A stretch of DNA of 64,000 nucleotides from Lutimonas vermicola (GCF_038433205.1 NZ_JBCDNA010000001.1:372001-436000), one strand, 5' to 3'; shown: positions 1 through 9,683, numbered from the stretch's first letter. Translations and numbers: made by a program. Notes: generated by a model not told the origin, from the sequence alone.

Positions 1-1431
1 TCTTTTGCTGTAACCAAATAATCGCTTATCCTTTATAATATTGGCAACGCCTTCAGGCAGCATTTCTTCCCAGCCGTTTTGACCACTGACGATCATTTTG
101 AAGGCCTTCCTTGAGAAGATCTCTAAAATGTCCGGATCATATTTAGTGATATCGACAATTCTTCCGTTGAATTTAAAATATTTGTACAATTCTTTCATTC
201 GCGGATGCACCTTAAGATTGGCGCTTGTAATAATTTCTCCGGATTCAAGATCCTTCAATGGATATAAATAAATTTTAAGATCCTTATAGAAGAGTTTTCC
301 AAAAGCCTCAAGAACCCCACCGCTCAGATCACGGTAGTATTTCTCATCAAAAATCTGGATCAGATTGTAAACACCCATGGCCAAGCCCATACGGGCTTTG
401 GTAAATTCAGAGAAATAATCGACCAGTTTATAATACTCCTGGAAGTTTGTGATCATCACCGTTTGACCCAGGGAGCACAATAATTCGGCCCTGTCTAAAA
501 AATCTCTTTCGTTTATTTTTCCCTCTGATCTTAAATTGGCCAGTGTTATTTCAAAAATTACATTCGTATTTTTTTCTGTAACCCTTTTGTCTAAAAAGAA
601 CATTCTTTTCGACTCTTCATACATTTCCATATTGACACGAGTTACAGGTCGAAAACTACCTCTCAATGCCAAAATATTTTTTTTGTATAATTGTTGAGCG
701 GGCAAAAGGTTGTTTCCATCCGGGCCAAACATAACGGCATTGGTCATACCATTTTTTAGCAAATGCAAACTCATGAGGCGATTGTCTACATACATAAACC
801 TCGGTCCGGAAAAGTCGACCATATCAATTTCAATGGTATCATTCTCAATATTGTCAGTAAAAGATTTTAATAAATCTTTTGGGCTGTCATTCAAATAGAA
901 TGCCCCATAGATAAGATTGGCTCCTAAAATACCGAGCGTTTCCTGTTGTAATTTGGAATCGGTTTGTTTAAAGCGAACATGAAGAACGATTTCATTATAA
1001 TCTTCCAAGGCGTCCATCTGAAAACGTATTCCAACCCAACCGTGTCCTTTAAAATTCTTTGCAAAATCTATGGTAGTCACCGTATTGGCATATGAAAAGA
1101 AAATCTTGTTAGGATGTTTATCCCTGCTGAGACGGTCCTCGATCAACTCGACCTCATGCCTCAGCATTTTTCTCAGTCGTGATTCAGTAACATAGCGTCT
1201 GTCTGTTTCTATGCCATAAATGGCATCCGAGAAATCTTTATCATAGGCTGACATGGCCTTAGCGATGGTCCCCGAGGCACCACCTGCTCTAAAGAAATGA
1301 CGAACTGTTTCCTGCCCCGCGCCAATTTCGGCGAAGGTACCGTAAATGTGTTCATTCAAATTAACCCTTAGTGACTTGTGTCTTATAGAAAGAACATGTT
1401 CCAGTTCTCTATCACCTTTGATCCGTTTCAT
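1..1431 (-). CDS. Conserved protein of unknown function, C-terminus beyond the window
   Basis: The reading frame opens with an ATG at 1431 and stays open for 477 codons to the left edge, so the C-terminus is missing. It has no signal peptide or membrane segment and looks cytoplasmic. The N-terminus (MKRIKGDRELEHVLSIRHKS) is followed by a stretch around residues 27-60 rich in Gly and Ala (AEIGAGQETVRHFFRAGGAS), the most conserved-looking part. I recall similar proteins in other marine bacteria but know of no established function, and I do not assign one. It lies 100 bp downstream of the transhydrogenase operon on the same strand, so it may be co-transcribed with it. I am confident that it is a real gene; its function is unknown. 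Confidence 0.85.
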   Translation of the reverse strand, partial: MKRIKGDRELEHVLSIRHKSLRVNLNEHIYGTFAEIGAGQETVRHFFRAGGASGTIAKAMSAYDKDFSDAIYGIETDRRYVTESRLRKMLRHEVELIEDRLSRDKHPNKIFFSYANTVTTIDFAKNFKGHGWVGIRFQMDALEDYNEIVLHVRFKQTDSKLQQETLGILGANLIYGAFYLNDSPKDLLKSFTDNIENDTIEIDMVDFSGPRFMYVDNRLMSLHLLKNGMTNAVMFGPDGNNLLPAQQLYKKNILALRGSFRPVTRVNMEMYEESKRMFFLDKRVTEKNTNVIFEITLANLRSEGKINERDFLDRAELLCSLGQTVMITNFQEYYKLVDYFSEFTKARMGLAMGVYNLIQIFDEKYYRDLSGGVLEAFGKLFYKDLKIYLYPLKDLESGEIITSANLKVHPRMKELYKYFKFNGRIVDITKYDPDILEIFSRKAFKMIVSGQNGWEEMLPEGVANIIKDKRLFGYSKR

Positions 1432-1532
1432 TGATTAATCTTTTGAGCAAATATACTCAAGATTTGAACAGTAAAAAGAGTTTGATTAAAAAAATCAAAG
1501 GAGTATCCCGATGAACAAAGCCAATAGATGCT

Positions 1533-2927
1533 TTACATACCTTTTAATTCATGTACCAGTTTAGTTAATACGTCTTTTGCGTCGCCAAAAAGCATGGATG
1601 TTTTTTGGTTAAAAAATAATTCATTTTCAATTCCGGCATAACCCGGGTTCATACTCCGCTTATTGATGATGATACTTTTGGCTTTTTCAACATCCAGAAT
1701 GGGCATACCATAAATTGGGCTTCCCGGATCATTGTAGGCGGCCGGATTTACCACATCGTTGGCTCCTACCACCAACACGGCATCCGTATTTTGGAACTCT
1801 GAATTAATATCTTCCATCTCCACTAATTTGTCGTAATCGACGTTGGTTTCTGCAAGAAGTACATTCATATGTCCAGGCATGCGGCCGGCTACAGGATGAA
1901 TGGCATATTTGACTTCAACCCCCTTTTTTTCGAGCAATAGTTCAAGTTCATGAATCACATGCTGGGCCTGTGCAACAGCCAGGCCATAACCGGGAACAAT
2001 AATGACCTTATTGGCATAATTCATCAATATTGCGGCATCACTTGGTGTTGTTTTTTTAATGCTTCCTCCATGTGGGGATTTTTGCGAAGCCTCAGAACCT
2101 GCCGTTCCTTCGCCAAAGGCTCCAAATATAACACTTGCCAAGGGCCTGTTCATGGCATCACACATGGCAAAAGTAAGTATCGTCCCTGCAGATCCTACCA
2201 AGATCCCACCTGTAAGCATTACCATGTTTCCATAAAGGAACCCGGCAAAAGCGGCTGCCAATCCTGTGAAGGAGTTCAGCAATGAAATAACAACGGGCAT
2301 ATCTGCACCGCCAATGGGCATCACAAATAAGACGCCGTAAGCCAATGCGGCGAAGAATATAAGATACAGGTACAATTGGCTGTCTGAACCACTCATCGTG
2401 ATATACACACCAAAGGCCAGTATGACTATTAATATAATATTGTTAACAATGTTGTAGGAAGGAAAACGAATCGGTTTTTTCAAGGTTCCGTTCAGTTTTG
2501 CCCAGGCAATCATACTTCCAGAGAATGAAATACTACCAATGATGAGCCCGGCAATGATCGTTGCGATTGACAATTGGTCACCCACATAATGACTGAATTC
2601 GATCAAGCCAATGATGGCTGCACTTGCCCCGCCCATCCCATTGAACAAAGAAACCAGCTCCGGCATTTTGGTCATACCTACTTTTTTTGCTATTCCCCAA
2701 CCAATAATGGTACCTATTAGAATGGCGGCGCCAATTAATGAATAGATAAGGGGTTGTACTTTGCCCTGGTACAAGAAGATGGTGCCAAAAATAGCGAGGG
2801 TCATACCGAAGGCAGCAATCAGGTTTCCTTTGCGCGCCGTTTCAGGATGTCCCAGCATTTTCAATCCCAATATAAAGGTTACCGATGCTATCAGATAGAT
2901 AAGCTCAAGACTAAATATATATTCCAT
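1533..2927 (-). CDS. pntB: NAD(P) transhydrogenase subunit beta
   Basis: This is the beta subunit of the proton-translocating nicotinamide nucleotide transhydrogenase, which uses the proton gradient to drive hydride transfer from NADH to NADP+. The 464 residues match the normal length. The first roughly 270 residues form a series of membrane helices rich in Gly, Ala and Ile. The C-terminal 180 residues form the soluble NADP(H)-binding domain III, with the glycine-rich segment VPGYGLAVAQAQ and the HPVAGRMPGHMNVLLAE motif. The start codon overlaps the stop of the preceding alpha-2 gene by one base (TAATG), typical of translational coupling. Family recognition is very secure. Confidence 0.96.
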   Translation of the reverse strand: MEYIFSLELIYLIASVTFILGLKMLGHPETARKGNLIAAFGMTLAIFGTIFLYQGKVQPLIYSLIGAAILIGTIIGWGIAKKVGMTKMPELVSLFNGMGGASAAIIGLIEFSHYVGDQLSIATIIAGLIIGSISFSGSMIAWAKLNGTLKKPIRFPSYNIVNNIILIVILAFGVYITMSGSDSQLYLYLIFFAALAYGVLFVMPIGGADMPVVISLLNSFTGLAAAFAGFLYGNMVMLTGGILVGSAGTILTFAMCDAMNRPLASVIFGAFGEGTAGSEASQKSPHGGSIKKTTPSDAAILMNYANKVIIVPGYGLAVAQAQHVIHELELLLEKKGVEVKYAIHPVAGRMPGHMNVLLAETNVDYDKLVEMEDINSEFQNTDAVLVVGANDVVNPAAYNDPGSPIYGMPILDVEKAKSIIINKRSMNPGYAGIENELFFNQKTSMLFGDAKDVLTKLVHELKGM

Positions 2928-3235
2928 TATTTTTTCTTTTTAAACATTTCTAACATTCTGTCTGTAACAACGAACCCGCCTACCACGTTTAGAGTACCAA
3001 GCAAAACGGCGACAAAACCAAGTGACAAGGCTAAAATATCGTCGGGTGATGCGCTAAGCATGACCAGGATGGCCCCGATGATCACAACGCCGTGAATTGC
3101 ATTTGCTCCAGACATTAATGGGGTATGTAAAACAGCAGGTACATGCCCTATTACTTCAACACCAACAAAAATCATCAGAATGACGATATAGATCATTTGC
3201 AGGTGATTGCTAATAAATTCAATCAATACATCCAT
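2927..3235 (-). CDS. pntAB: NAD(P) transhydrogenase subunit alpha part 2 (membrane segment)
   Basis: This 102-residue protein corresponds to the membrane part of the alpha subunit. It has three or four hydrophobic helices and the family sequence VIGHVPAVLHTPLMSGANAI near residues 28-47. In E. coli this segment is fused to the soluble domain, but here it is a separate gene, as in the three-subunit enzymes of Rhodospirillum and many Bacteroidota. It lies 12 bp downstream of the alpha-1 gene and overlaps pntB by one base. It should assemble with both neighbours in the inner membrane to form the proton channel. Secure call. Confidence 0.95.
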   Translation of the reverse strand: MDVLIEFISNHLQMIYIVILMIFVGVEVIGHVPAVLHTPLMSGANAIHGVVIIGAILVMLSASPDDILALSLGFVAVLLGTLNVVGGFVVTDRMLEMFKKKK

Positions 3236-3247
3236 AGTTTATTTATT

Positions 3248-4348
3248 TTAAGTTTTTCTGATAACACCGTCCTTTACGATAAGCGTTTCGTCTGTAATTT
3301 GGTCTTCCAGGTTCCATTTAAATTCATTGTTCTCGGTCAGGTAATTAATGAAATTGAACATGTTTTTGCCATACAGATCACTGGCATTTGTCGAAACGCT
3401 TTCTGGGGAAATTGTCGTTCCAATGATTTTGACTCCATTTTTTATTACCGTTTTATTCATTTTGCTCAGTTCACAATTTCCTCCCTGAGCTGCAGCAAGG
3501 TCAATGATCACCGCGCCATTTTTCATTTGTTTTACTTGCTCCTCGGTAATAAGTATCGGTGATTTTCGTCCGGGAACCATAGCTGTGGTAATCACAAGGT
3601 CGGCCTTGAACAAGGAGTTATTTACTGCCTCTTTTTGCCTGCGCGCATAATCTTCGGAAGCTGCCTTTGCATAACCATTCTCAGATGCCTCGCCATTGGG
3701 ATCAACTGTGATGAATTTAGCACCCAGAGACTCGGCTTGCTCTTTTGTTTCCAAACGTATATCGGTAGCTTCAACAACAGCACCAAGTCTTTTTGCCGTG
3801 GCGATGGCTTGCAGACCTGCAACACCAACACCATATATTAAAACCCTTGAAGGTGTTATGGTTCCGGCTGCAGTCATCATTAGCGGAAATATTTTTGTCA
3901 TTTCATAGGCGCCCTTTATCACTGCTTTATAACCTGCAAGATTACTTTGCGAACTTAAAACATCCATGTCCTGGGCCCTTGAAATCCTGGGCAATGCGTC
4001 CATTGAAAACACAGTGGCGCCTTTTTCAGCAATTTGCTTTACAATTTCAGGGTTTGATTTATGAAATAACTGGCAAATGAGAATATGATGATCATCAATC
4101 AATTTCAATCCGTCTTCGTCGAAAGGGTTGATTTTTACAAGTATATCACATTCTTTATATACTGCACCTCTTTTTTCCACCTGGACACCAACTTCCTCAT
4201 AATCACTGTTCTTGTATTTGGAAGAACTTCCGGCATCATCCTCAACCACAACTTCAAATCCTTTTTCAATAAGCTGCTTGGCAATTTTCGGTGAAATAGA
4301 AACACGTTTTTCATTTTTTTCTATCTCTTTCAGTATACCTATTTTCAT
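3248..4348 (-). CDS. pntAA: NAD(P) transhydrogenase subunit alpha part 1 (NAD-binding)
   Basis: This is the soluble domain I of the transhydrogenase, which binds NAD(H) on the cytoplasmic face. The 366 residues show the alanine dehydrogenase/PNT fold: an N-terminal MKIGILKEIEKNEKRVSISP motif, then a Rossmann glycine motif (IYGVGVAGLQAIATAKRLGA, about residues 170-190) followed by an acidic residue (ATD) for the NAD ribose, and the RQKEAV loop seen in PntA. It is the first gene of pntAA-pntAB-pntB. Upstream, on the minus strand, only an imperfect -7-like element (TACATTTA) is visible. The operon should supply NADPH for biosynthesis and thiol reduction. Confidence 0.95.
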   Translation of the reverse strand: MKIGILKEIEKNEKRVSISPKIAKQLIEKGFEVVVEDDAGSSSKYKNSDYEEVGVQVEKRGAVYKECDILVKINPFDEDGLKLIDDHHILICQLFHKSNPEIVKQIAEKGATVFSMDALPRISRAQDMDVLSSQSNLAGYKAVIKGAYEMTKIFPLMMTAAGTITPSRVLIYGVGVAGLQAIATAKRLGAVVEATDIRLETKEQAESLGAKFITVDPNGEASENGYAKAASEDYARRQKEAVNNSLFKADLVITTAMVPGRKSPILITEEQVKQMKNGAVIIDLAAAQGGNCELSKMNKTVIKNGVKIIGTTISPESVSTNASDLYGKNMFNFINYLTENNEFKWNLEDQITDETLIVKDGVIRKT

Positions 4349-4537
4349 GTTGAAATTTTTGTAATTCGATGCTAAATGTAAAATTAAATCATAGTAAATA
4401 TAATGATTTAAATCACTTTCCTAAACTAATTTTACTTAGGTCTGAAACCGTGTTTATGTGATTTAGAAAAGTAGTGACCCGAGACTCATAAAATATGTTT
4501 TGTCCTTAGGCTTAAAAGAACTTTTGTTATTTAATAT

Positions 4538-4545
4538 TACATTTG
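4538..4545 (+). promoter_or_regulatory. Bacteroidota-type -7 promoter element (TACATTTG)
   Basis: TACATTTG matches the TAnnTTTG -7 consensus of the Bacteroidota primary sigma factor. It lies 16 bp before the ATG at 4562, giving a very short leader, and it argues against the TTG at 4553 as start codon. No well-spaced -33 TTTG box was found. Confidence 0.5.
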
Positions 4546-4561
4546 TTGAAAATTGTTTTTG

Positions 4562-5323
4562 ATGAAAATTACTTTTTTAGGTACTGGCACCAGTCAAGGG
4601 ATACCAGTCATTGGGTCTCGTGATGAAGTCTGTTTATCATCAGACGAAAGGGATACACGTTTTCGTTCGTCTATTTTGATGGAATGGGACGAAGCGGCAT
4701 ATGTAATTGATTGCGGACCCGATTTTCGCCAGCAAATGCTAAGGGCCAATTCGAGCCGGTTAGATGGCATTTTGTTTACGCATTATCACGCAGACCATAC
4801 TGCCGGTTTGGATGATGTTCGTCCCTTTTCACATAGACAGGGAGAAGTAGCAATGTTTATGGATGATTCAGTAGCCGAAAATCTAAAGGAAAGGTTTGGT
4901 TATATTTTTACTACTGTGAACAGATACGCAGGGGCTCCTAAAGTTTCAATCAACCGAATTGAAAACAAAGTTTTTGAATTGTCAGGAAAGTGGGTGTTGC
5001 CAATTGAGGTGATGCATGGTAACCTGAAAATATTTGGTTTTAGAATTGATAAGATGGCTTATATCACAGATGCTAAATCAGTCGCTCAGGATGAAAGGAA
5101 AAAATTAAAAGATCTGGACCTGCTTGTTGTCAATGCCCTAAGGATTGAACCACATCCCACGCATTTCAATTTAGAGGAAGCCCTGGCATTTATAAAAGAC
5201 ATAAACCCCCGTAGGGCATATTTAACCCACATCAGTCACAGATTGGGCTTTCATCAGGAGGTTTCAAAAAAGTTGCCTCCCAATGTATTTTTGGCCTATG
5301 ATGGTTTGGTCATTGAATTGTAG
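4562..5323 (+). CDS. Metallo-beta-lactamase-fold hydrolase (PhnP-like)
   Basis: This 253-residue cytoplasmic protein belongs to the metallo-beta-lactamase superfamily, in the group that includes PhnP cyclic phosphodiesterase. It opens with the typical MKITFLGTGTSQGIP strand, followed by the metal-binding motif THYHADHTAGLDD (about residues 75-87), and later an AYITDAK segment and a C-terminal THISHRLGFH histidine cluster. The true substrate is unknown; related proteins act as phosphodiesterases or as hydrolases of nucleotide-like compounds. A TTG three codons earlier is possible but sits almost on the promoter, so I chose the ATG. It lies alone between the divergent pnt operon and the convergent formate dehydrogenase genes, with 6 bp to the latter. 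Confidence 0.85.
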   Translation: MKITFLGTGTSQGIPVIGSRDEVCLSSDERDTRFRSSILMEWDEAAYVIDCGPDFRQQMLRANSSRLDGILFTHYHADHTAGLDDVRPFSHRQGEVAMFMDDSVAENLKERFGYIFTTVNRYAGAPKVSINRIENKVFELSGKWVLPIEVMHGNLKIFGFRIDKMAYITDAKSVAQDERKKLKDLDLLVVNALRIEPHPTHFNLEEALAFIKDINPRRAYLTHISHRLGFHQEVSKKLPPNVFLAYDGLVIEL

Positions 5324-5329
5324 GCCCTG

Positions 5330-8041
5330 TTAAATTTTCTCAAAATCAACGGCAACCACTTTGTATTCAGGTGTTAACGTGAATTCGTCACCAACATTTC
5401 CCGTGAGCATATTGATGAAAATTTCTGGTTGATGAAAAGTTGTCCTCACTACCCCGGGTTTTACAAGATAAGTTAGTTTTACAGGAATGATGACGCTTCC
5501 ACGATCTGAAAATATTTTCACCTTATCATCAGCTCCTATATCTTTTTCAGCAGCATCCAAAGGGTTCACTTCCAGATAATCCATAGGCGACAGCTCTTGA
5601 TTATCGGTTCTTCGTGTCATGGTACCTGCATTGTAATGTTCTAATTGCCTGGCAGTTGTAAGTATAAAAGGGTATTTATTTCTGTGTTCCACAAGCTCCG
5701 GAGTTTCTTCGAAGTCAAAATGATGAAATTTACCTTTTCCTCTCCTGAAATTACCGTCTCTATGTATGATTTGAGTATCTGTACCATCTTCCAGTACGGG
5801 CCATTGTAATCCGTTAGTGCCTAGCCTCTCCCAGTTAATCCCTTTCATAAAAGGAATTACATCTGCTATTTCATCTAAAATTTTTGCGGCATCATATTCG
5901 CGACCGGTTGGCTGTTCATATCCTAGTTTGAACATCATGTCAATAATCATCTGTCCGTCAGGTTTCGTGTTGCCGATCGGATCGATGACCTTATTGACCC
6001 TTTGCACCCGTCTTTCCCCGTTGGTAAATGTCCCGTTCTTTTCAAAATAGGAACTTGCAGGCAAAACCACATCTGCCATTTCGGCTGTAGCCGACATAAA
6101 TAATTCCTGAACGATTAGGATATCAAGCTGTTCCATTGCCTTTCGGATATGCATGGTATTCGGATCAGTCATGAGCGTATCTTCTCCCATGATCCAAAGG
6201 GCTTTAAATTTTCCGTTTATTGCGGCATCAAGCATTTCCGGAATCTTTAGGCCCTCTCTTTCGGGCATTTCCGGAATTTGATATTTTTGGGCGTAATAGT
6301 TTTGAATTTCGGGATCATTTACATCCATATAACCTGCTCCCTGATGCGGTTGTACCCCCATATCTGCTGCACCCTGAACATTATTTTGTCCTCTCAACGG
6401 ATTTAACCCCACACCCGGACGACCTATATTGCCTGTCATCATGGCCAAATTAGATAACAACATCACAGTCTTGCTTCCCTGAAAATGCTCGGTAACACCA
6501 AGGCCGTGAAATTCCATGGCATTATTTGAAGAAGCATAGGCAATGGCCGCTCTTTTAACAAGGTCTTTTGAGACACCTGTAATATACTCGAGTTCATTCA
6601 TGTCAAGGGAAATAACATGTTGGTAAAACTCGTTGTATTGCTCTGTAAATTTTTGAATAAATTCATTTTTAACCAAACCTTCCTTTACGATATAATGCCC
6701 GATCATGTTGAGAATGGCCACGTTTGTACCCGGCCTGAGTTGAAGGTGATAGGTTGCCAGTTTTGCCAGACTTGTTTTAACCGGATCAACAACAATACTT
6801 GTGATACCCTGCATAAACAACTGTTTGATCCGAGCCCCAGTAACTGGATGTGCTTCTGTCGGGTTTGCCCCAAACAGTAAAATACAATCTGTCATACCAA
6901 GGTCTTTAATAGAATTGGTCGCTGCTCCTGTTCCAAAGGCCTTTTGCATTCCATATGCGGTTGGGGCATGACATACTCTTGCACAGCCATCTATATTATT
7001 GGTGTTCAGCGCCACTCTAGTCATTTTCTGCATCAGGTAATTTTCCTCATTGGTCGCTCGTGAGGAAGAAATGCATCCAATGGAATCCGCACCGTATGCC
7101 TCTTTTACTGCTGTTAATTTTTTAGCCATAAAGTCATAAGCGTCTTCCCAGGAGACCACTTCAAACTTACCGTCTCTTTTGATTAAAGGATCCGTCAGCC
7201 GATCCGGATGGTTGTAAAACTGAAAGGCAAAACGGCCTTTCAAACACGTATGTCCTTCATTTACTTCTGCTGTTTCCGGGGCTTGAATCCCACGAATTTC
7301 ACCGTCGATAACAGATACGTCCAATTGGCACCCAACCCCGCAATATGTGCAGGTGGTTCTTATTGTTTCATCAGGAATTAAGGTTTTGGTAGTGAATTTA
7401 TCATACAGAGCCTCTGTAGGACAGGTTTGCACACATGCGCCGCAAGATACACAGGCAGAAAGATCGAAATTACTGTCAAAGCCCTTGATGATCTGGGTCG
7501 CAAAACCACGTCCGCTCATTCCCAGAACCATTTCGCCCTGAATTTCTTCGCATGCTCTTACGCAGCGATAACAATTGATGCACTGCGACAGATCAGACTT
7601 GATATAGGGATGTGAATTGTCTTTTTGGAGTCCAAAGTTCGATTTTCCCTGAGGATAACGTACATTGGGGATTCCTATATCGGCAATCGCCTTTTGGAAT
7701 TCAGTAGGTTTTTTCCCCTTATCCGGAAATACCTTGTCAGATGGGTAATCGGTGAGTACCAATTCCAAAATATTCTTTCTTAATCTTTTGATTTTTTCTG
7801 TGTTATGATAAATATAGGCACCTTCGAAAATCGGGGTATGGCAGGATGCAACGGTTTTTGTCAATCCTCCTTTTTCTCGTGCGACTTCCACCGAACAAAC
7901 ACGGCACGAGCCAAAATTGTCAAGTCGATCGTCTTGACACATGGTAGGAATGGCATCCCTGTTTTCATTTCTTCGAACGAATTCCAGTATCGTCTCATTT
8001 TCTCTGCCCTGAAAGGCTATGTCGTTCAAATATACATTCAT
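5330..8041 (-). CDS. fdhA: NAD-linked formate dehydrogenase, molybdenum/iron-sulfur alpha subunit
   Basis: This is the catalytic subunit oxidising formate to CO2 at a bis-molybdopterin centre (Mo or W). The 903 residues carry, in order: a 2Fe-2S ferredoxin-like domain (Cys 35, 46, 49, 67), two 4Fe-4S clusters (Cys 154/157/160/164 and 197/200/203/207), the 4Fe-4S cluster of the molybdopterin domain (CTYCGVGC from 231, with Cys 266), then the molybdopterin oxidoreductase domains. The metal ligand is Cys 357 in GCARVCHAPTAYG, at the position of selenocysteine in E. coli FdhF, followed by the catalytic His 358. It is 10 bp downstream of the NADH-forming subunit. No maturation genes such as fdhD are in the window. 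The enzyme is presumably cytoplasmic, because no Tat signal is seen. Confidence 0.92.
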   Translation of the reverse strand: MNVYLNDIAFQGRENETILEFVRRNENRDAIPTMCQDDRLDNFGSCRVCSVEVAREKGGLTKTVASCHTPIFEGAYIYHNTEKIKRLRKNILELVLTDYPSDKVFPDKGKKPTEFQKAIADIGIPNVRYPQGKSNFGLQKDNSHPYIKSDLSQCINCYRCVRACEEIQGEMVLGMSGRGFATQIIKGFDSNFDLSACVSCGACVQTCPTEALYDKFTTKTLIPDETIRTTCTYCGVGCQLDVSVIDGEIRGIQAPETAEVNEGHTCLKGRFAFQFYNHPDRLTDPLIKRDGKFEVVSWEDAYDFMAKKLTAVKEAYGADSIGCISSSRATNEENYLMQKMTRVALNTNNIDGCARVCHAPTAYGMQKAFGTGAATNSIKDLGMTDCILLFGANPTEAHPVTGARIKQLFMQGITSIVVDPVKTSLAKLATYHLQLRPGTNVAILNMIGHYIVKEGLVKNEFIQKFTEQYNEFYQHVISLDMNELEYITGVSKDLVKRAAIAYASSNNAMEFHGLGVTEHFQGSKTVMLLSNLAMMTGNIGRPGVGLNPLRGQNNVQGAADMGVQPHQGAGYMDVNDPEIQNYYAQKYQIPEMPEREGLKIPEMLDAAINGKFKALWIMGEDTLMTDPNTMHIRKAMEQLDILIVQELFMSATAEMADVVLPASSYFEKNGTFTNGERRVQRVNKVIDPIGNTKPDGQMIIDMMFKLGYEQPTGREYDAAKILDEIADVIPFMKGINWERLGTNGLQWPVLEDGTDTQIIHRDGNFRRGKGKFHHFDFEETPELVEHRNKYPFILTTARQLEHYNAGTMTRRTDNQELSPMDYLEVNPLDAAEKDIGADDKVKIFSDRGSVIIPVKLTYLVKPGVVRTTFHQPEIFINMLTGNVGDEFTLTPEYKVVAVDFEKI

Positions 8042-8051
8042 GTTTAATAGC

Positions 8052-9683
8052 TTAAGATTGAAAATATGACTTTAATTCAGGTTCAAAATACTTCAGGGTA
8101 TTTTTGATCGGCAAGGGAACACCGCCCCCTAAAGCACATAAGGAACCAATTTCAAGGGTTTCAATAAGGTCGTCAAACAATTGTCTGTCAATTTTATAGT
8201 TTTCATTTTGAGCTTTTTCAAGCATTTCGTATCCTCTAAAAGATCCGATCCGGCAAGGATAACATTTCCCACAACTCTCCTCGGCAGTGAATTCGAGCAG
8301 GTGTTTTATAAATTGTATCATAGGAAAATTCTCTGGAATTGAAACCACGCTGGCATGTCCAAGCAGAAATCCGGCATTGTTCAGAGATTCAAAATCGAGA
8401 AACAGGTCTTTAATATTTTGAAGGGGAATGATACCGCCAAGGGGCCCTCCGATTTGAAAAGCCTTCACGGGAGCATTAAGCCCTTTGCCATATTCGTCAA
8501 AAACCACAGATAAGGGGGTTCCCATTTCAATTTCATAAATACCGGGTCGGTTAAAATAGCTATCCAGCGATACGAGTTTGGTTCCGGTAGACTGCTGGGT
8601 GCCAAGGGATGAAAATGCTTTTCCTCCATGATCAAGTATCCAGTGCACATTGGCAAAAGTTTCTACGTTGCTCAAAACAGTAGGTTTGCCAAATAGCCCG
8701 TATTGAGCAGGATAAGGAGGCCTTACCCGTACTTCTGGCCTAAGTCCTTCAATAGAATTCAATAAGGCTGTTTCCTCTCCGCAAACGTAGCTGCCCTGAC
8801 CTTTGATGATCTTAAATTTAAAATCGGATAATAGTTGAAGTTCATTCAAGTGGCTTATGGCTTGTTCCATAACGCGAACAGATTGGGGATATTCTCCCCT
8901 TATATACACAACCCCTGTATCGGCCCCAACGGATATTCCTGACAGATACATGCCAAATAAAACCTTGTACGGTTGATGTTCCATAAGGTACATATCGCTA
9001 TAAGCACCGGGATCTCCTTCATCAGCGTTGCAAACAATGTATTTTTGCTCATTGATTTCTTTTGACACGGCGTCAAGCTTAAACCAAAACGGGAAACCTG
9101 CTCCACCTCGACCTCTTAAATTTGAAGTTTTAAGTTCTTCAATAATAGCGGGCCTCTGCAGTCTATATTTCTGTGCTAAACTGAAAAAGTCTTTAAGATC
9201 GCCAATAGCACCTGTAAGTACAGCAGTTGTATTGGTTCCTATATGGTAGGTATTTTCGAATTCCTCCTTGTCATTTTCAGGAGAGAGGATTTTTTCGAGA
9301 TACTCCTTAGAATTTATGGAATACGTATGGTTTTTATAAAGAACGGCGCCATTGGAATGACAATGTCCAACGCAAGCCACATGCCCTATATCTTTCGAGT
9401 CAAAATGCCCTGATAACATCGATTGTACTTTTTCCTGAGACCCGGCAACCATACAGGCCGTTCCGTTGCAAACCCGAATTTGTTTTTTTCTTTCATCAGG
9501 TTTTATAAAGTCATAGAAAGATGCGGTACCAAAAACGACGGAATCATCAATAAAAAATTGCTTCGACAACTGATGAAAATCAGATTGGCTCGCTTCTTTT
9601 TCAGAGAGTTCAGCTATTTTTTCAAACAGATTGTTTTCCAACCCCTTTCTGGAAGAAAGAGATCTTATGTTTTTATTGGCCAT
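8052..9683 (-). CDS. fdhB: NAD-reducing subunit of formate dehydrogenase (NuoE-NuoF fusion)
   Basis: This 543-residue protein passes electrons from the formate dehydrogenase alpha subunit to NAD+. Residues 1-135 resemble NuoE, with a thioredoxin-like 2Fe-2S site formed by Cys 72, 77, 104 and 108. The rest resembles NuoF: the FMN/NAD loop NLRGRGGAGFP at 188-198, a VCGEETALLNSIEG motif, and a C-terminal 4Fe-4S site ESCGKCYPCR (Cys 471, 474, 477 and 516). This arrangement matches the beta subunits of NAD-dependent formate dehydrogenases, but the same module occurs in NAD-reducing hydrogenases; the neighbour decides the call. It is the first gene of the two-gene operon. Only a weak -7-like box (TAAATTTA) is visible upstream. 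Confidence 0.9.
   Translation of the reverse strand: MANKNIRSLSSRKGLENNLFEKIAELSEKEASQSDFHQLSKQFFIDDSVVFGTASFYDFIKPDERKKQIRVCNGTACMVAGSQEKVQSMLSGHFDSKDIGHVACVGHCHSNGAVLYKNHTYSINSKEYLEKILSPENDKEEFENTYHIGTNTTAVLTGAIGDLKDFFSLAQKYRLQRPAIIEELKTSNLRGRGGAGFPFWFKLDAVSKEINEQKYIVCNADEGDPGAYSDMYLMEHQPYKVLFGMYLSGISVGADTGVVYIRGEYPQSVRVMEQAISHLNELQLLSDFKFKIIKGQGSYVCGEETALLNSIEGLRPEVRVRPPYPAQYGLFGKPTVLSNVETFANVHWILDHGGKAFSSLGTQQSTGTKLVSLDSYFNRPGIYEIEMGTPLSVVFDEYGKGLNAPVKAFQIGGPLGGIIPLQNIKDLFLDFESLNNAGFLLGHASVVSIPENFPMIQFIKHLLEFTAEESCGKCYPCRIGSFRGYEMLEKAQNENYKIDRQLFDDLIETLEIGSLCALGGGVPLPIKNTLKYFEPELKSYFQS

Noticed and set aside
1950..2285. Open frame antisense to pntB
   Set aside because: Lies wholly inside a secure gene and its sequence has no protein-like pattern; same for many other antisense frames over known genes.
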